Notes under the pieces: generated by a model
The model's database searches: none
Told to the model about the DNA's origin: nothing
The model's input: the letters and a program-made list of their open reading frames with translations, nothing else
Shown: piece by piece, positions 11,701 to 24,800 of the stretch
How positions within the stretch are numbered: position 1 is the stretch's first letter
Layout: every line of letters begins with the position of its first letter
Position numbers and translations under genes: made by a program
Assembly (NCBI GenBank): GCA_973895155.1
Contig: OZ316893.1
Coordinates: forward strand, 9,052,001-9,116,000
DNA length: 64,000 bases
Source: Marsupella aquatica
Taxonomy: Eukaryota; Marchantiophyta
Reading direction: 5' to 3'

Positions 11701-14402
11701 CCTCCATGTTTTAATTATATTGTTCACTAAATCATGGTTTGTGATGGGCATCAATTGTCCCACAAATTACAAATATCCGCAGCCCCTGTTTTTCATTGTG
11801 TATGTATGTGTAATTATTAACCAAAACCAAGAGGGTCGGTGCTTCCTCACTGAGCTGCCATTCAAAATGAATAAGCAAATGTAAGAGTATTTTATTTCCA
11901 TTGAATGTACATTATTCTTTCCACTGCAATTTTTATACGTACATGCAAAGGAAAATCTATGGTTTGAATCTATTTCATTTGGATTCTAACTATCATGCAT
12001 GAAAGGATTAATGCACTGGGCATGCTTTGTGTAGGTAGAGAAAAAGCTCATCATGCTCAGAGCAAAGCAGATCAACCAGTATGACCAGCAAAAGGAACTT
12101 TCAGATGCTCAAATAATTGGAACAAAGCGTGAGCAAGAAATGCATCCACCTCAGTCATTCCCAGGGAACAATGCATTTCACAAATTGTCACCACGACTTA
12201 CTAAAGCCATCATGTACTGACTCCTGATTTCACAACCTACCCAGTAAACAACTTCCAAATTCATTTCATAATGAAATTAAACTGTAATGCACTTAGCAAC
12301 TGGTTTGAATTACATGGGTAGCATCATATTAAAAAAAACATTGGAGCTGCTTAAAAATGTAATATGATAAATCTTGTAGCACATCACCTTGATTTTCCAC
12401 TTGGAAACTATATATGTGGAAAATATTTCTACCTTACGTGGTACAATTGTCTAATTTAAAGCTATTTTCATGGCCTTTTGTGGGCCTTGCACTCCTCTTA
12501 GTACTAGACTTGTTGTGCTCCCTGCCTGTTCTGAATCTGAGACTCTTTCAATTGGCACTACCCATGACATGTGTTGCCAACGGGAGTTGCCAAAACTTAT
12601 TTCCAAAACAAGGCCCCCACTTTGCCTTGGGCCTAACATCTACACTCACCGTCCCTCGTTCACTAGTTTAAGCTAGTAGATAGGAATGAGTTTGCAGACA
12701 ATAGATTAATAAAACCAGCAGGTTGATTAGATGGTTGTGGTGGTATGTGTGGATATATACAGTAGTTGATGCATAAATTGGCTTCATTTTGTGCAGGAGT
12801 TGGCTGATCGGCAATAAAGAAAAACTCACTCCTCAAAATCGGTTTTTTGATAATAAAACTTTTGAAAAGTGGGTGAAAATTGTGGAGGAGGAGCATCCTG
12901 ATTTTAAACCTTATTTCACCAGAGAATTGGCAAGTCCTGCACTTATAATTAATCTAATTATGAGAGCTTTATAATTATCCATGTGCATGTTAGTCTTACT
13001 TTTCATTTTTTAAGGCACTGAGCCACTCAAATGATCATTTTCATTTTCATATGGAATTGTTGCAGAAGTGCTCACTAAAACCATAACTAAAGATTAGAAG
13101 CTTATGATTGAAATATTATGGCACTGATCTTGGTGATATAGCATACTCATCCTGGAACATGACAAGTTATTTTGTCCTCTAGCAAAAAGTTTAAGTTTTT
13201 TAGTGAAATACAGGTGATCTAATTTTTTTGTGGCAAATATAAATAGGACATTAGGAAACCTGACATTGAAAAGTTGTGCACATAAGCTACAAGAGTGAAA
13301 GTACTCGTGTAAAGAAAAGTAATAATTAACAGGAAAATTTTTAAGTCTATGGTATTGGGTTCTACACATACTATACACCAGTAAAGATACTTATGTACTT
13401 ATCTTAGGTAATGACACTCAAATAAATTAACCCATAAATTTAGGACACAAAACCATGAGTAGAATTTAAAGACTTGAGGAGTGCACTTTAATTACTGTAG
13501 ATCATTTATTCTTCACTCATTAAAATAAGGGCTAGAATTTCAGTGAGCTTTGTTAAAGGGTGGATGATCAAAAGTATATCAAAGATATATTGAAAAATTT
13601 AGAGGGGTGCCAGATTAAATTCAACATCTAAAGTATACAAGGGATGCAACTTGGTAAGACACATTGAATTAAAATACACAAGAAAAGAAGTTTGAATAAG
13701 ACAAAATACTGGAAGATGGATTCACCATATAGCATGCTCAATCCTATATTCTTCTTTTTGCCTTCGATCAAACTATATGTGGACTAAGCATCATAACACA
13801 TGAACATCACACATAGGAGTCCCCATAAGAGTGCAAGGATTATGGGGTAGCTACCAAAGAAAAACAGCGGGTGAATTTGATAGCTATCTGATACACATTG
13901 CTCGTCTATCTTTGTGAAGATTGGTTTCTCCACCTTCAAATCACAAAATAGAGTGTACCCTTAGAGTATGTAATTTCTGTCTGATGTAAACAAGACTTCT
14001 GATTAAATCAAATACTCCACGTAAGTCCTATTATGCTCTGTGCCTGATTGATTTTGACACCCTGATTCACTATCCAATGAAAGGTCACGACAGCATGTTT
14101 TGTGTTGGACATGAACAAAGATTTGATGCTGAAGAAATGGTGGAAATCTAAGTCCTTAAACTTTTCTTTCAATTGTTGAATTCCTATTTCCATTATAGTT
14201 TTAAATTCGATTCCTCACAAATGTATGCTTGGTGTCTCAGATTGAAAAATATTGTTTTCGGTATCAAACCAAACATTTCCAAAAGTTTCCTTTGCTACCT
14301 CAACCAGAAACAAACGTCCCTGTTGAGGAACCAGAATCTACCCCAAAGCCTACATCCCCGGCTAGAGAGGTTATTGTTCTTAGCAGTGACAGCGACTCAT
14401 GA
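5772..14402 (+). CDS. Unknown multi-exon nuclear protein with C-terminal SUMO-interacting-type motif
   Basis: No family was recognised. Exons fitted by eye: 5772-5884 (tentative), 6477-7740, 8680-8762, 10584-10722, 11269-11357, 11558-11639, 12035-12213, 12797-12929 and 14241-14402. Every junction is phase-compatible, giving about 747 aa; if translation starts at the ATG at 6520 it is 695 aa. The first exon has a good start context (ACCATGG), but the acceptor at 6476 has a poor pyrimidine tract. In 6520-based numbering, residues 1-200 look folded, about 205-345 are low-complexity Ser/Pro-rich with basic clusters (SPKRRP near 211, SPKRARR near 243) that look like nuclear localisation signals, and the later exons encode a second folded-looking part. 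The protein ends EVIVLSSDSDS, a hydrophobic core followed by an acidic/Ser tail as in SUMO-interacting motifs. The intron after 12929 would use a GC donor (GCAAGT). Nuclear location and SUMO binding are inferred. Confidence 0.6.
8711..8940. repeat. Perfect 115-bp tandem duplication over a splice donor
   Basis: Bases 8711-8825 are repeated exactly at 8826-8940. The unit holds the last 52 bp of exon 8680-8762 of the unknown gene, its GTAATC donor, and 63 bp of intron. The junctions share a TCC trinucleotide. Identity suggests a recent event or an assembly error. The first donor keeps the reading frame; a copy-2 exon would have to start at an acceptor inside copy 1, and the only one noticed leads to a stop. 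Confidence 0.95.
9068..9230. repeat. Intronic foldback (long imperfect hairpin)
   Basis: Left arm about 9068-9126 and right arm about 9168-9230 are reverse-complementary with mismatches, separated by about 41 bp. For example AGGGTGTAACCTGCTCCCGG on the left pairs with the reverse complement AGGATGTAACCCTGCGTCCGG on the right. A smaller inverted pair (GAAGAGGTTACCGG against CCGGTAACCTCTTTC) lies just upstream at 8965-9055. It sits in the 8763-10583 intron, so the transcript could form a stem of roughly 60 bp; it may be a MITE remnant. Confidence 0.6.
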
Positions 14403-15888
14403 TTATACTGGACATGATGTTTTAGTTGGGAAGAAGGCTCAGGGGTCTCACTGTATAGAGCCCCCCACATCCCCTGCAATGTTCGTAGGCCAGGTACACC
14501 CTCCAGCTTGATCAAAATCAATCAATTAATTGTTTTACCCTTATTAAGCTGGACATTTCCTGGAATTTTCTAAATTTTGGTTTTTGAAACACTATCTTTT
14601 ATTATATTATGAGAGATATGCTTAGCCGGATGCTTAGTAGACCTCCTTCTGGAAAAAAATTGCTTAATCAACCTCCTCCATACTTTTCCCCAATCTAGAA
14701 GGGATCTTTTGATCTCAGATCTGGACCATTGATAGACCTCAGGGGGTCTATCAAGTAACAAGTTTAGTTTTGGGGATCTATCAAGCATATACCTCCTTTT
14801 ATTATAGGTCTCACAATTGTATTTTGAAGACCCTAGTATTCAACCAACAAAAGGACCACATGCTTAGTCGGTTATCACTCAAATGAAACCCCCAGGAATT
14901 GAAAAAGGGGGCTGGTTATTCAAACATGTATATAGCAAGACTTTTGGTCCGCACTCTTAAATTGGTGTGCTCAGATTCTAGCCATTTTACACCCTTTCAT
15001 TCCCTTTGAGATTAAATCTCGATCATATAGTGAGTGGAAAAGGCTGCAGTTAGTTTTGCAATGTGGTGTCTATTCTACATGGCAAGCAGTGGGCTCAAGG
15101 AACTGCTGATGTGGAGTGCATATCCAATTTATTTGTGTAAAATAATGTACATCAAAACTTAAGCACCATTAGCCGCAAGAATTTCAAGTCGCTGCACTTG
15201 CATGTTCCAGATTCATGAAAAACTAGAGAAAAGATCACTCGATCTCCTGGGTGCTCAGAGTGCTGAAGGCACAAAATCTGAGCAAGGGACTAAACAGATC
15301 TCATTAATACGTGTCCTACATTATTTTTATACGAACAAGTTGGCTAGTGGCTCATGAGGATCCATGACATTCAACTTTCCAACTTATTCCAGATCAAATT
15401 TGATCAGATGTGGCGTCTCATTGAGCCCTAGCACTTACGACATGCAAGCTGGCGAATGGCTCTCGTGGATGACAATCAACTGTGGATGACAACCAATTGT
15501 CCAACTTATTCCGGCAGATCAAGTACGTTCAATCTGTGGCACATGAATGAGCACTAGCTGTTCAAGACCTAGTCGTGATAGATATCTGCCAATGATGCTG
15601 AAATGCTCTAATGCTAGAGTTTCGGGAGCCTGATGCATTCTCATTCACTCAATGGGAGTGGCCTACTAGGTTGAATTACTACTGGACTTCCAACATTTTG
15701 GTGCCCAGCTTTGTTAATCACCCCTCAGTATCTAGGATCAAACGGGGGGCCAAATTAAGCGGTTTGCTCGAATCATAACTTCCGTTTGCTCAAAAACATC
15801 ATTGGTATCCGGCCTTTGAGACACTAATCCGTGGTATCGTGATCTGCAATCAACTATGAAGTCGGTGCTCTAATTTTCTTTGGCCATG
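14403..15888. other. 3'-side intergenic region between convergent genes
   Basis: It lies between the stop of the unknown plus-strand gene and the stop of the minus-strand ABCG gene, so it should contain both 3' UTRs. No further coding sequence or repeat is evident. Confidence 0.4.
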
Positions 15889-18800
15889 TCAGCGCTGTTG
15901 GTAGTTGAGAGTTTTGATGCAGATGACGAACAGAATGGCGAACAGACATGGAAACAATATTGTCATTAGAGCGACAAACCATAGAAAACTATGTTTGTAG
16001 CCGTATGACGTCCTTAATAGCTGCTTCACTGACATTTCAACCCCTCCCTGAGAGACGGTGTAGATGTCATCCAGATCTCCGAACTGCGAGACAAGGGTGC
16101 CGTAAATGTGGTACGCAACGGGGTCGGTCCAGTATGCCCACCTCCACCATACAGGAAATTTCTGCATATATAATGGTAGATCCCACGCTCAGGATGATGA
16201 ATACAATGGATAATCCCGAATGCACTCATATCAAAAGGGAGCAAATATGTCCTGAAATTGCGTATTGACCTATGGTTGGAGTTGAATGAGATCAAGGTTC
16301 TCACCGGATGCGGGATGACGAAACCGCTGAAGAGACTCCAGACGTTGTAGAAGACTCCGGATAGGATGGCCGCGAGTTGAGGTGTGGGAGTAAGTGACAC
16401 AGTCATCATTCCCCAGTAGGAGTATGTGATCTGAGAGCAGAATGTGAAGTAGGCGTACCAAAAGAACTTGCCCGCGGTCCAATATAGTTTTATCATTGAA
16501 TATGAAATGGAGGCATACAACACTGTTGAGGTCAGGATGTAGGGTAGCTCTATCACACACTGCACACATGACCACAATCCCACATATCCTTAACCGATTG
16601 ATACAATCACGGTAGTACAGATATTTCGTTCCCAGACTTAAGACATACATGTGAGCCTGGAATTGATACGATGCAAAGCGGCATCGAGTAGACTGAGGGC
16701 ATTTCAGAGAAAAAGGTGGATTGCCTGGAACTGATATTTAATCTCAAGATTGCTAGGTGGGGTGGCGAAGAGGTTGATAAGCAGGCACGTACCTGGGCGA
16801 TGGCATATGGAAATTCTGAATACATGCCAGCACTCCTTTCTCTGTAGAAGACTGTGCGTGAAGCATTTATCAGAGGTTGAATAGCTGTGGCGGTCAGAAC
16901 TCCATAGAAAGTCTGTGATGAAAAAATCGACCCCATCAGCGAGTACAATCTGCTCTGATTTTGCCTGCACGCGATGATCATCCATTTAATCAGTTCACTG
17001 TAATTTTAACGCTCATTTTTGGCTTCAACATTCCATGCAAGAAACTAAAGTAGAAGGTCATGATGATGTATCATCGGGGTTTCAACGCATGAAAGGAACT
17101 AATCAAGCTCGCTAGCGTGGCAAAGATCGTGGCAAAGATCATGTGACTCACAGCTTTTTCCCCGTGGCCCAGAAGACGGTGCCAAAGAAAACTGCAGAAA
17201 AGAGACTGAGCAGAATTCGCATCAAATTGTAGCCGGGACTGCGCCAGTATGTGTAGTGTTGCTTCCACAAGCAGCATGTGAATTGTCTCCAAGCTGGCTG
17301 AGCGAACTTGGTGGGGAACGACATGTCCTCCGTGCCTGGAGGAGGAACGCTCAGCTCATCCGCCAGAGCCCTTGTCCGCCTGTAAGGGATCTCACGGTAA
17401 TACAACAGAAGCCTTAATCAATAATTGATGCATCTAAATCCTCGCCGGAGAAGAACGTGAGAGACTGAACTCCAGAAAGTTGTTCAGAGTCAGGGCAACC
17501 TTTTTTTATAATGAGCTTAGACTAAGGTTTCATTTCATGCAGTTGTGGCGCTGTGTATAGACCAGCTAATGGTGAGTTGCTTGTGACGAGCTGTCACGGA
17601 GCTCGATACTTACTGATAAACATCGGAGTTCAGGCACAGTTCTGCAAAGTCGACACCCAACTTCGCTTCCATTCCCGGGGTCGAGATTTCTAACATCCAG
17701 GCAGCTGGATTCGTCCCCTCTTTTATGGGAGGAACACCTTGTATACCCTGCAGATCATGATCATGAAGAAATAGTAAGTCTTCATTAACAGTGGGGAGAA
17801 CAAACAGCGCGCTACTGAACATATGAGGTGGCTCTGGTTACTAGACAGTTAAAAAAACTCCACTATAATATATTTAGAAGAGTGTTTAGTCTAACTTAGA
17901 ATAGTGTTTCCTAATTAGTGTTATCTACAGTTTGAACAACTTTACTGTTTCCACTTAGCTATTCGAGGAATTTCTCATGTTTCGAGAGAACCTCATAGAA
18001 GCGTATTAATCACCGAGCTCTCTCCAACATTTGTATGACTTAGATAATTCTCTACATCAATGTATGCATTTTAAGGGTATAAATAGGCACCACCTAGTGA
18101 CCTCGATCGACTTGAATAAAGTCTAGGCTCTTTCAAGGTTGCAAAAGGAGTAGGGCCTCTTAATTGTTCAATTTGCAAGGACAGTTGACAAAGTGATGAG
18201 TCTGATCAAGTCATACCTCGAAGTATGCAATGAGCTCGGCACAATTTCGTCCCAAGGGACCAGCATAGATTACTCGCCCACCACGTTTCAAAAGAAGTAG
18301 CTGCACAACGGGGCGATGCATTGTGAATCTAAGTAATGTCTATTGCTCAACCTGATTTACTGTCTGACTCATGTGTATTCCTTCACCGTGATTGATAATC
18401 GAAATTACATCATAAAGTCGGTTTTAAAAAAGAGTATCGGAGATTAAGTGGCTTGACGTGGACCGCACATACCTCATCAAAAGAGTCGAAAATATCAATG
18501 CTGGGCTGATGGATTGTACACACGACAGTACGACCCGTATCCACTGTATTTCGCACAGCTCTCATGACTGTAGCAGCAGCTCGAGCGTCCAGTCCGGAAG
18601 TAGGCTCGTCCATGAAAACGATGGACGGGTTGGCGACAAGCTCCACTGCAATGGTCAATCTCTTGCGTTGCTCCGTGGATAGACCACTTTCCCCTGGACT
18701 ACCCACTATGGCGTCCTTCAAAGCCGTCAGCTCCACCAGATCCATAACCTCCTGCACAAAGTTCTGGAATGAAAAGAACAGCATCTCAGAGTTGTGAACA

Positions 18801-21800
18801 CCGTAAGTACCATTCCAGTACAAATATGCATGCGATTACAATTTACGGAGAAGACTGTCAAAGGAGTATGGGTGATGACTCAATTTATGACGATTTTTCA
18901 TGAGAGAGGTGTTCACCATTTTCGTTTGGTCATCAATCCCACGATCAAGACGAAGCCAAGCTGAGAAGACCAGAGATTCATGGACGGTGACTGCTGGAGA
19001 GTGGATGTCATTCTGCTCGCAGTAGCCAGCAATCCGAGCAAATGTTTCCTGCTTTTTCGGGTACCCAGAAATGCGGATGTCGCCCTCCACGTACCCTTTG
19101 TTCTTTCGTCCCGCCAGAACGTCCATGAGTGTACTTTTTCCAGCTCCGGTCACACCCACAAGGGCAGTGAGAGTTCCCGGTCGAAAAGAACCTGTAATCC
19201 CAGACAGGAGCTGTAGTCTGTCCTCAACCACCCCCTCTTTTTTCCTCGCCTGGCATCCAACCCACACCAGTAACATTACGAAAGCACGCACAGACTGTAA
19301 TTGAATTGAGGGACAGAGAAAGTGGAGCAGGGGGAGACAGTGCGTCTAGACTAGAAATCAAAAGCCACGGGGGATAAATTACCGCTGGCATGTCCACGTA
19401 GTAGTTGACATCCCTGAAGCTTATGGCCAAGGGCCGAAAAGGTAAAATCATTCCCTTGTTTTGCTGCTCGGACATTGCACCGTTCTTTGAGCCGCTACTG
19501 CTTGACGAACCACTGCGATGCGGAGTTGTAGAAGATGTCGCAACACCCTCTTCAGGCACCTCCGGCATCTCAGGCGCAGAACCATCACCAGCACCGTTTC
19601 TATTATTGAAGCTTCCCTCAGAGGATCGGGCAGAAAGTCCCATGCTTGCGGCACGCCTCGCGGACGACAATTTTGACAAAGCACCTGTGTCATCGAACAT
19701 TCCAGTAAATTAAGTAATGACGCATGTCGAGATCGAAATCTGAATTATGCGAAATTTCTTGGAGGACGGAATGCGCATACCAGCACAACTCTCGGCCGGT
19801 TAGAAGAACAGAGGGATGCATGGGATCGATTCAGCCGGGAATTCATCTCGTCTGGGCTGTTCCTTCTATAGGAAAGTTTTTCATATATATTAAACTATTG
19901 ATGTGGAAAGGAGCTTGAATTAATGCTAAGAGTAAACAAAATTTAAGTTGTCCTAGAAATTCAGCGCTGTGCCAACAATCTCGCGGTAGGATATATGGTC
20001 ATTATTTTCGAGATAACATCGTACTGTGCCATACCAGATAATCTAGGTTTGGAACGGGAAGATAGGGAGCGAGGCTTTGGCGTTTTCAAGACTTCGTCCA
20101 GCCCTTCACCGGTACGGATGGCAGCTTGTTCATCTAACTGTGCTTGTGAGAGTTGAGCTCTTGTTTTCTGGGGAGCTGTGAACAGTCATCCAAAAACATG
20201 CCACAGTTCTATCAGTTCTTGTTCATAGAGCATCGATCTGTTCAGTACTTTTTACTACCTTACAGGAAAGCTTGCAAAATAACTTTTCTGGAGCTGCTGA
20301 ACAAGTCCTCTTTTGCTGTCCATCATCTCTGAAAACAGGTGAATAAATCAACTAGTCCTGAAAACCAAGAGTGAGGAGAATACTTGGCGAATTTGGAAAC
20401 TCACCTCCCATGAAGGTGATGCTCGCAGCAAAGAATACATTGAAGACGATTATATATGCAACAAGAATCCCGCAAACCATCCAGAACCAATAGCCGTTCG
20501 GAAACAACCCCATTGATCTGATGAATCGATGGCCAAGGGTAAGTGTGTCGCCGGCCAAAGGCTGAACATCATCACATGCCCAAGGAAACATGTTATACTC
20601 AAATTAAACCCTAAACCCTAAACTCAAGAAACTGTACAAATTGGATATCACTTTATCGAACTTGGCTCCGGGCATCGATGTCACACAGAATCTTATTGAT
20701 GCGTTCAAGAGTTAAAGTCAAAATGTAGAAATTAACGATTTGAGATGAAAAAATCATTAAGTTGGACGAAAGCATTAATTACCTTCCTCCAGCGAGGTGC
20801 AAGATATTCGTTGTCGATAACCGCAGTTTCTACATAAGAGAGGGGTGCGACCCAGTACCCCCAGATCCACCACTTTCTGAGTCGCGGCCTCGGAATGATA
20901 TACCCCCCAAACGTAAAGAGTACAATGAGAGCAGCACCACCCACAGAGCTCGCAATTACATACGTTCTGCACAAGCCAGCGAGGAATCGAAATAGCGCCG
21001 ACCCCATCGAATTCGCCAATGCAAGAAGAAACCACAGCCTGAAAAATCTGCATCCGTCATGAATCCGAGCAATTAGTGACCCAAGATTTAGAACTAACAT
21101 GATAAGATCCCTTCAATCAAGCAGATCTCATCCCGTGTTGGTATATAAATGCGTACTTGCATCCAACTTCAATATATTCTTCCCATTTATCTTTCAACCT
21201 TGTGAGTTTCATTTCACCATCACATGCCACAAAGAATCGTTAGAGTTCTTTTAATACTTGAAAGAATCGTACTAAAAACTTTTATATGAAGAAGTGTTCA
21301 AAAATGTCGTGTCATGTTTGATGGATTTAGAGTTTTCGTTTTAAGTTTCAAAGAGTCACAAAAAATGATATGAAATGAGGATATATTCGAAAATGCCATC
21401 TATCAGTTGTTGGATGTAGACTTGTGTTTCAAGTTTTTTAAGGTGTCAATAACAAAATCCAAAACAGTTTGCACATGAGGGTACCTCCACATAATGAGAC
21501 TTCGAGCTTTCAATGGGTAGTTAAATCTCAGAAAGTAGACAGCTACATACCTGCCAGCAGCAGGAGCGAAGCCAATGAGGTAGTAGGTGACGGCGAGGGT
21601 AGAGAAAGACTCCAGAATGGAGAAGGGAACTTTGAGAAGGAACAAGGAGAGTGCCCAAGCCCACGGAGGAAAGAACTGCAGCTCCCGCAGTTTGTGGAAT
21701 ACGGGGAACCGAATGGCAGTGAAGGTAATTTCGGAGTAGCCCAAGAAGACTACTTGATTAAGGATAAAGAACAGCGCCCCAGAGTATTTTTGTGCATCAA

Positions 21801-24800
21801 CTAAGTTTCTGTGATGCATCTCCGTCCGGAAGAAGAGCGACGATGCTAGCAAACCCATAATAATTGTCTGCAGTACAGTTCAGTCCAAGTTATATCAAGG
21901 TCATCAGTAGTTTGTTAATTCTTGGCAAGTGCTCGTCCTTCAACCAAAATGCAGAGGCTCAGAAGGAACTGATGACACTACCAGAGATATGTATGAACAA
22001 GTTGAACCTGTTGTTCATATTACACCATTAAAGGCAAGCGTTGCTATACACCAACCTGAAACACGTTGAACACTGGAACGATCCAGTTCTTCTTTAAAGT
22101 CAGGATCTCCTTATCCAAAGTGATCTTAAACAGGTCCCACTGCGGGAGCGACCAGTGATCAAAGGACAGAGACCATTCATGCGATTTCGACTTGTCGAAA
22201 GGTGTTGCCAAGTCCTCATACAATTTCTGCGCCACGTGGAATTCCCTAAACTGCTCCACGAACGCCACAATGGGCACGTACTTGTAAGGGACACTCTTGT
22301 CGGCCCAGTACTGCTCCTGATCTCTTGGAGATGTTACCTGCCAGGTCACAATGTGGTACTGGTCAGCTCTGAGGAGGCTGATTACGGCATTCTCACAATA
22401 ATTTAATAGAAACGTTTCAATCTGGAAGTTAATATTCTCTGTGCGAGAAACAATGAAAACCGAAGGCTGAAGATCAAGATGGCAGCTTGCTGTGAGACAC
22501 ATACAACAAATTTGACTAAATGATCAAAGTATTGATATGAACAGGGTAGGTTCCATTCCAACCTCCTGCAAGAAGTCAGGTATGCTCTTTCTTTTGGGAC
22601 ATCTGAAGCCACAGGTTTCGAAAAATTCCTCCACATGTCCCAGGGGGCCGTGGTAAACGACCTGGCCTCCGGCGAGCAGAAGGACATCGTCAAACAACTC
22701 ATAGGTCTCAGGTGCTGGTTGCAACAAGGCGATTAAAATCGTCGACCTGAAGATGCTTGCGAGGTGGCCAATGCACTTCACCACTTGATAAGTAGTTGAG
22801 CTATCCAAACCAGTGGAAATTTCGTCCATAAAGAGTGCTTTTGACGGCCCTACTATCATTTCCCCTGCACATCACGTTTCGTCACCGGTCATTCTGACTG
22901 ATCTTACATAGTTTGTCAATTAGTCGTCGATAAACTCATCATTTAGTGAAAGTTTTGGGGTTTGAATGTTAAATGCACGCATACCAGTAGTAAGTCGCTT
23001 TCGCTGACCGCCCGAGATTCCCCTGGTCATTTGATCTCCAACGATTGTGTCCGCGCAAATATCTAGGCCCATAATCTGTAGAGATCAAATGTGTGCCAAA
23101 CATACCACCGCTTCAATCCTTCGGTGAGAATTCAAGCGTTTCAGGTCCCAACGCTTGCCTATATATCTAAGTTCCCCCTGTCCCTCTGGAAGAAAATTTT
23201 TACTAGACTTAATTTGTAGTCCCAATACTGTCTGCTGTTCCAGGATAGACAAACGTATTTTTTGTTTGCAGATCTATGGGGCAGAAGTAAAACATTCAAG
23301 GTAGCTACGCAGATTCATGAATCACAACTGGATGCAATTAAGTCGCTACTAAATGATATGGATTGCCTATGATAATTGAGCAACGTTGAATGATTTATTT
23401 ATATGGAAACAACTTATCCCGAGACAACTGTTTGCTTTATGTTGCGTCTTAATTTGCATGTCAGACTTACCTTCATAATGTATTCCGTGACTATTTCATG
23501 GGAAAGATCCTCGATAGCTGTCGCCTGCTTGCAGACAGATCACACCAATTTGAAACTCAATGAGTACTTTCAACTGGTCTTGTGCATCTCGAAATGGGAG
23601 GAAACATTTTGAAACGAGCAGCAGGGATTGTTTTGCATCTGACAATTACATTTAAGGTTTTGTATCATGCTATCAACAGCAAATTTAGATCATTGGATAA
23701 TTGCTGCAAATTAACCATGCAAATCAGTTCTAAAGAGGATAAACTTAAAGGACAGCTCAATAATATTACCTTCATGAAGTAGTCAATGTCCGGTTCGGGC
23801 TGTACTCCTTTCTCTTTCTCCTTTTTCATGACCTCCGTGAGAAGATCTGCATGTCATTATGGACGCCCCAAGAAAACAGGATTGACAAGAACGTCTTGAA
23901 ATTAGCATTGTTCAAATAACGCGTCAAATCTTGCAACGCGATTTGATTTCTATACAGAAATATCAAGCGTCGACCTTGGTTGCAATTGATTTGAAAGGAA
24001 AATCGCACCGAAGCGGGAGCCAACTCCTTGAAAACGGGCGGAGTAGTCCATAGTTTCTCGCACTGTGAGCTCAGGCGCGTGCAAATCGTCCTGGCTGATG
24101 TATGCTGCCGTCTTCTTTGGCTCGAACTCGTTCATCCCGTATCCATTGTACATAATTGTGCCGTTCAGCTGTGTAATTCAAACAATAATTTTAAATGAGC
24201 CCAGTTAACAAATCCTCAACTCGTACTGGAGGTATAAAACAGCATTCTAGTACTTTGATCTTTGACACATAGTATGTAGATAATTTAGTCAATTTGGCAT
24301 CCTGCAGAATTCTCGTCAGGGTCAACTGCATGAATGCAGATATTTTTAGTTTCTCAGCCGAGCCAGTACCTTCAGGTCCGCGTCCAGCAGGCCAGCAAGT
24401 GCAAGGAGTGGAGGTATAAAACAGCATTCTAGTACTTTGATCTTTGACACATAGTATGTAGATAATTTAGTCAATTTGGCATCCTGCAGAATTCTCGTCA
24501 GGGTCAACTGCATGAATGCAGATATTTTTAGTTTCTCAGCCGAGCCAGTACCTTCAGGTCCGCGTCCAGCAGGCCAGCAAGTGCAAGGAGGAAAGTCGTT
24601 TTCCCTGCACCTGGAGGTCCAAGAAGAAGCGTCATCCTGCAACCGGTCATAATTATCATCAGCGCATGAGTCCTCCATTTCTATACGCGATCATTTGAGA
24701 CTTGAATTATGAATAGCGATCAAGTTAAACAAATTTAAGTTGAGAACACAAAATTGAATGCTGATTGTCGTAGTTTCCGTAGTCTAAATACCGTCTGAGC

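Noticed and set aside
24346-24678. 110-codon minus-strand frame through the duplicated ABCG exon
   Set aside because: It reads exon 4 in the wrong frame and arises from the tandem duplication; only its 24370-24483 part is of interest as a cryptic exon.
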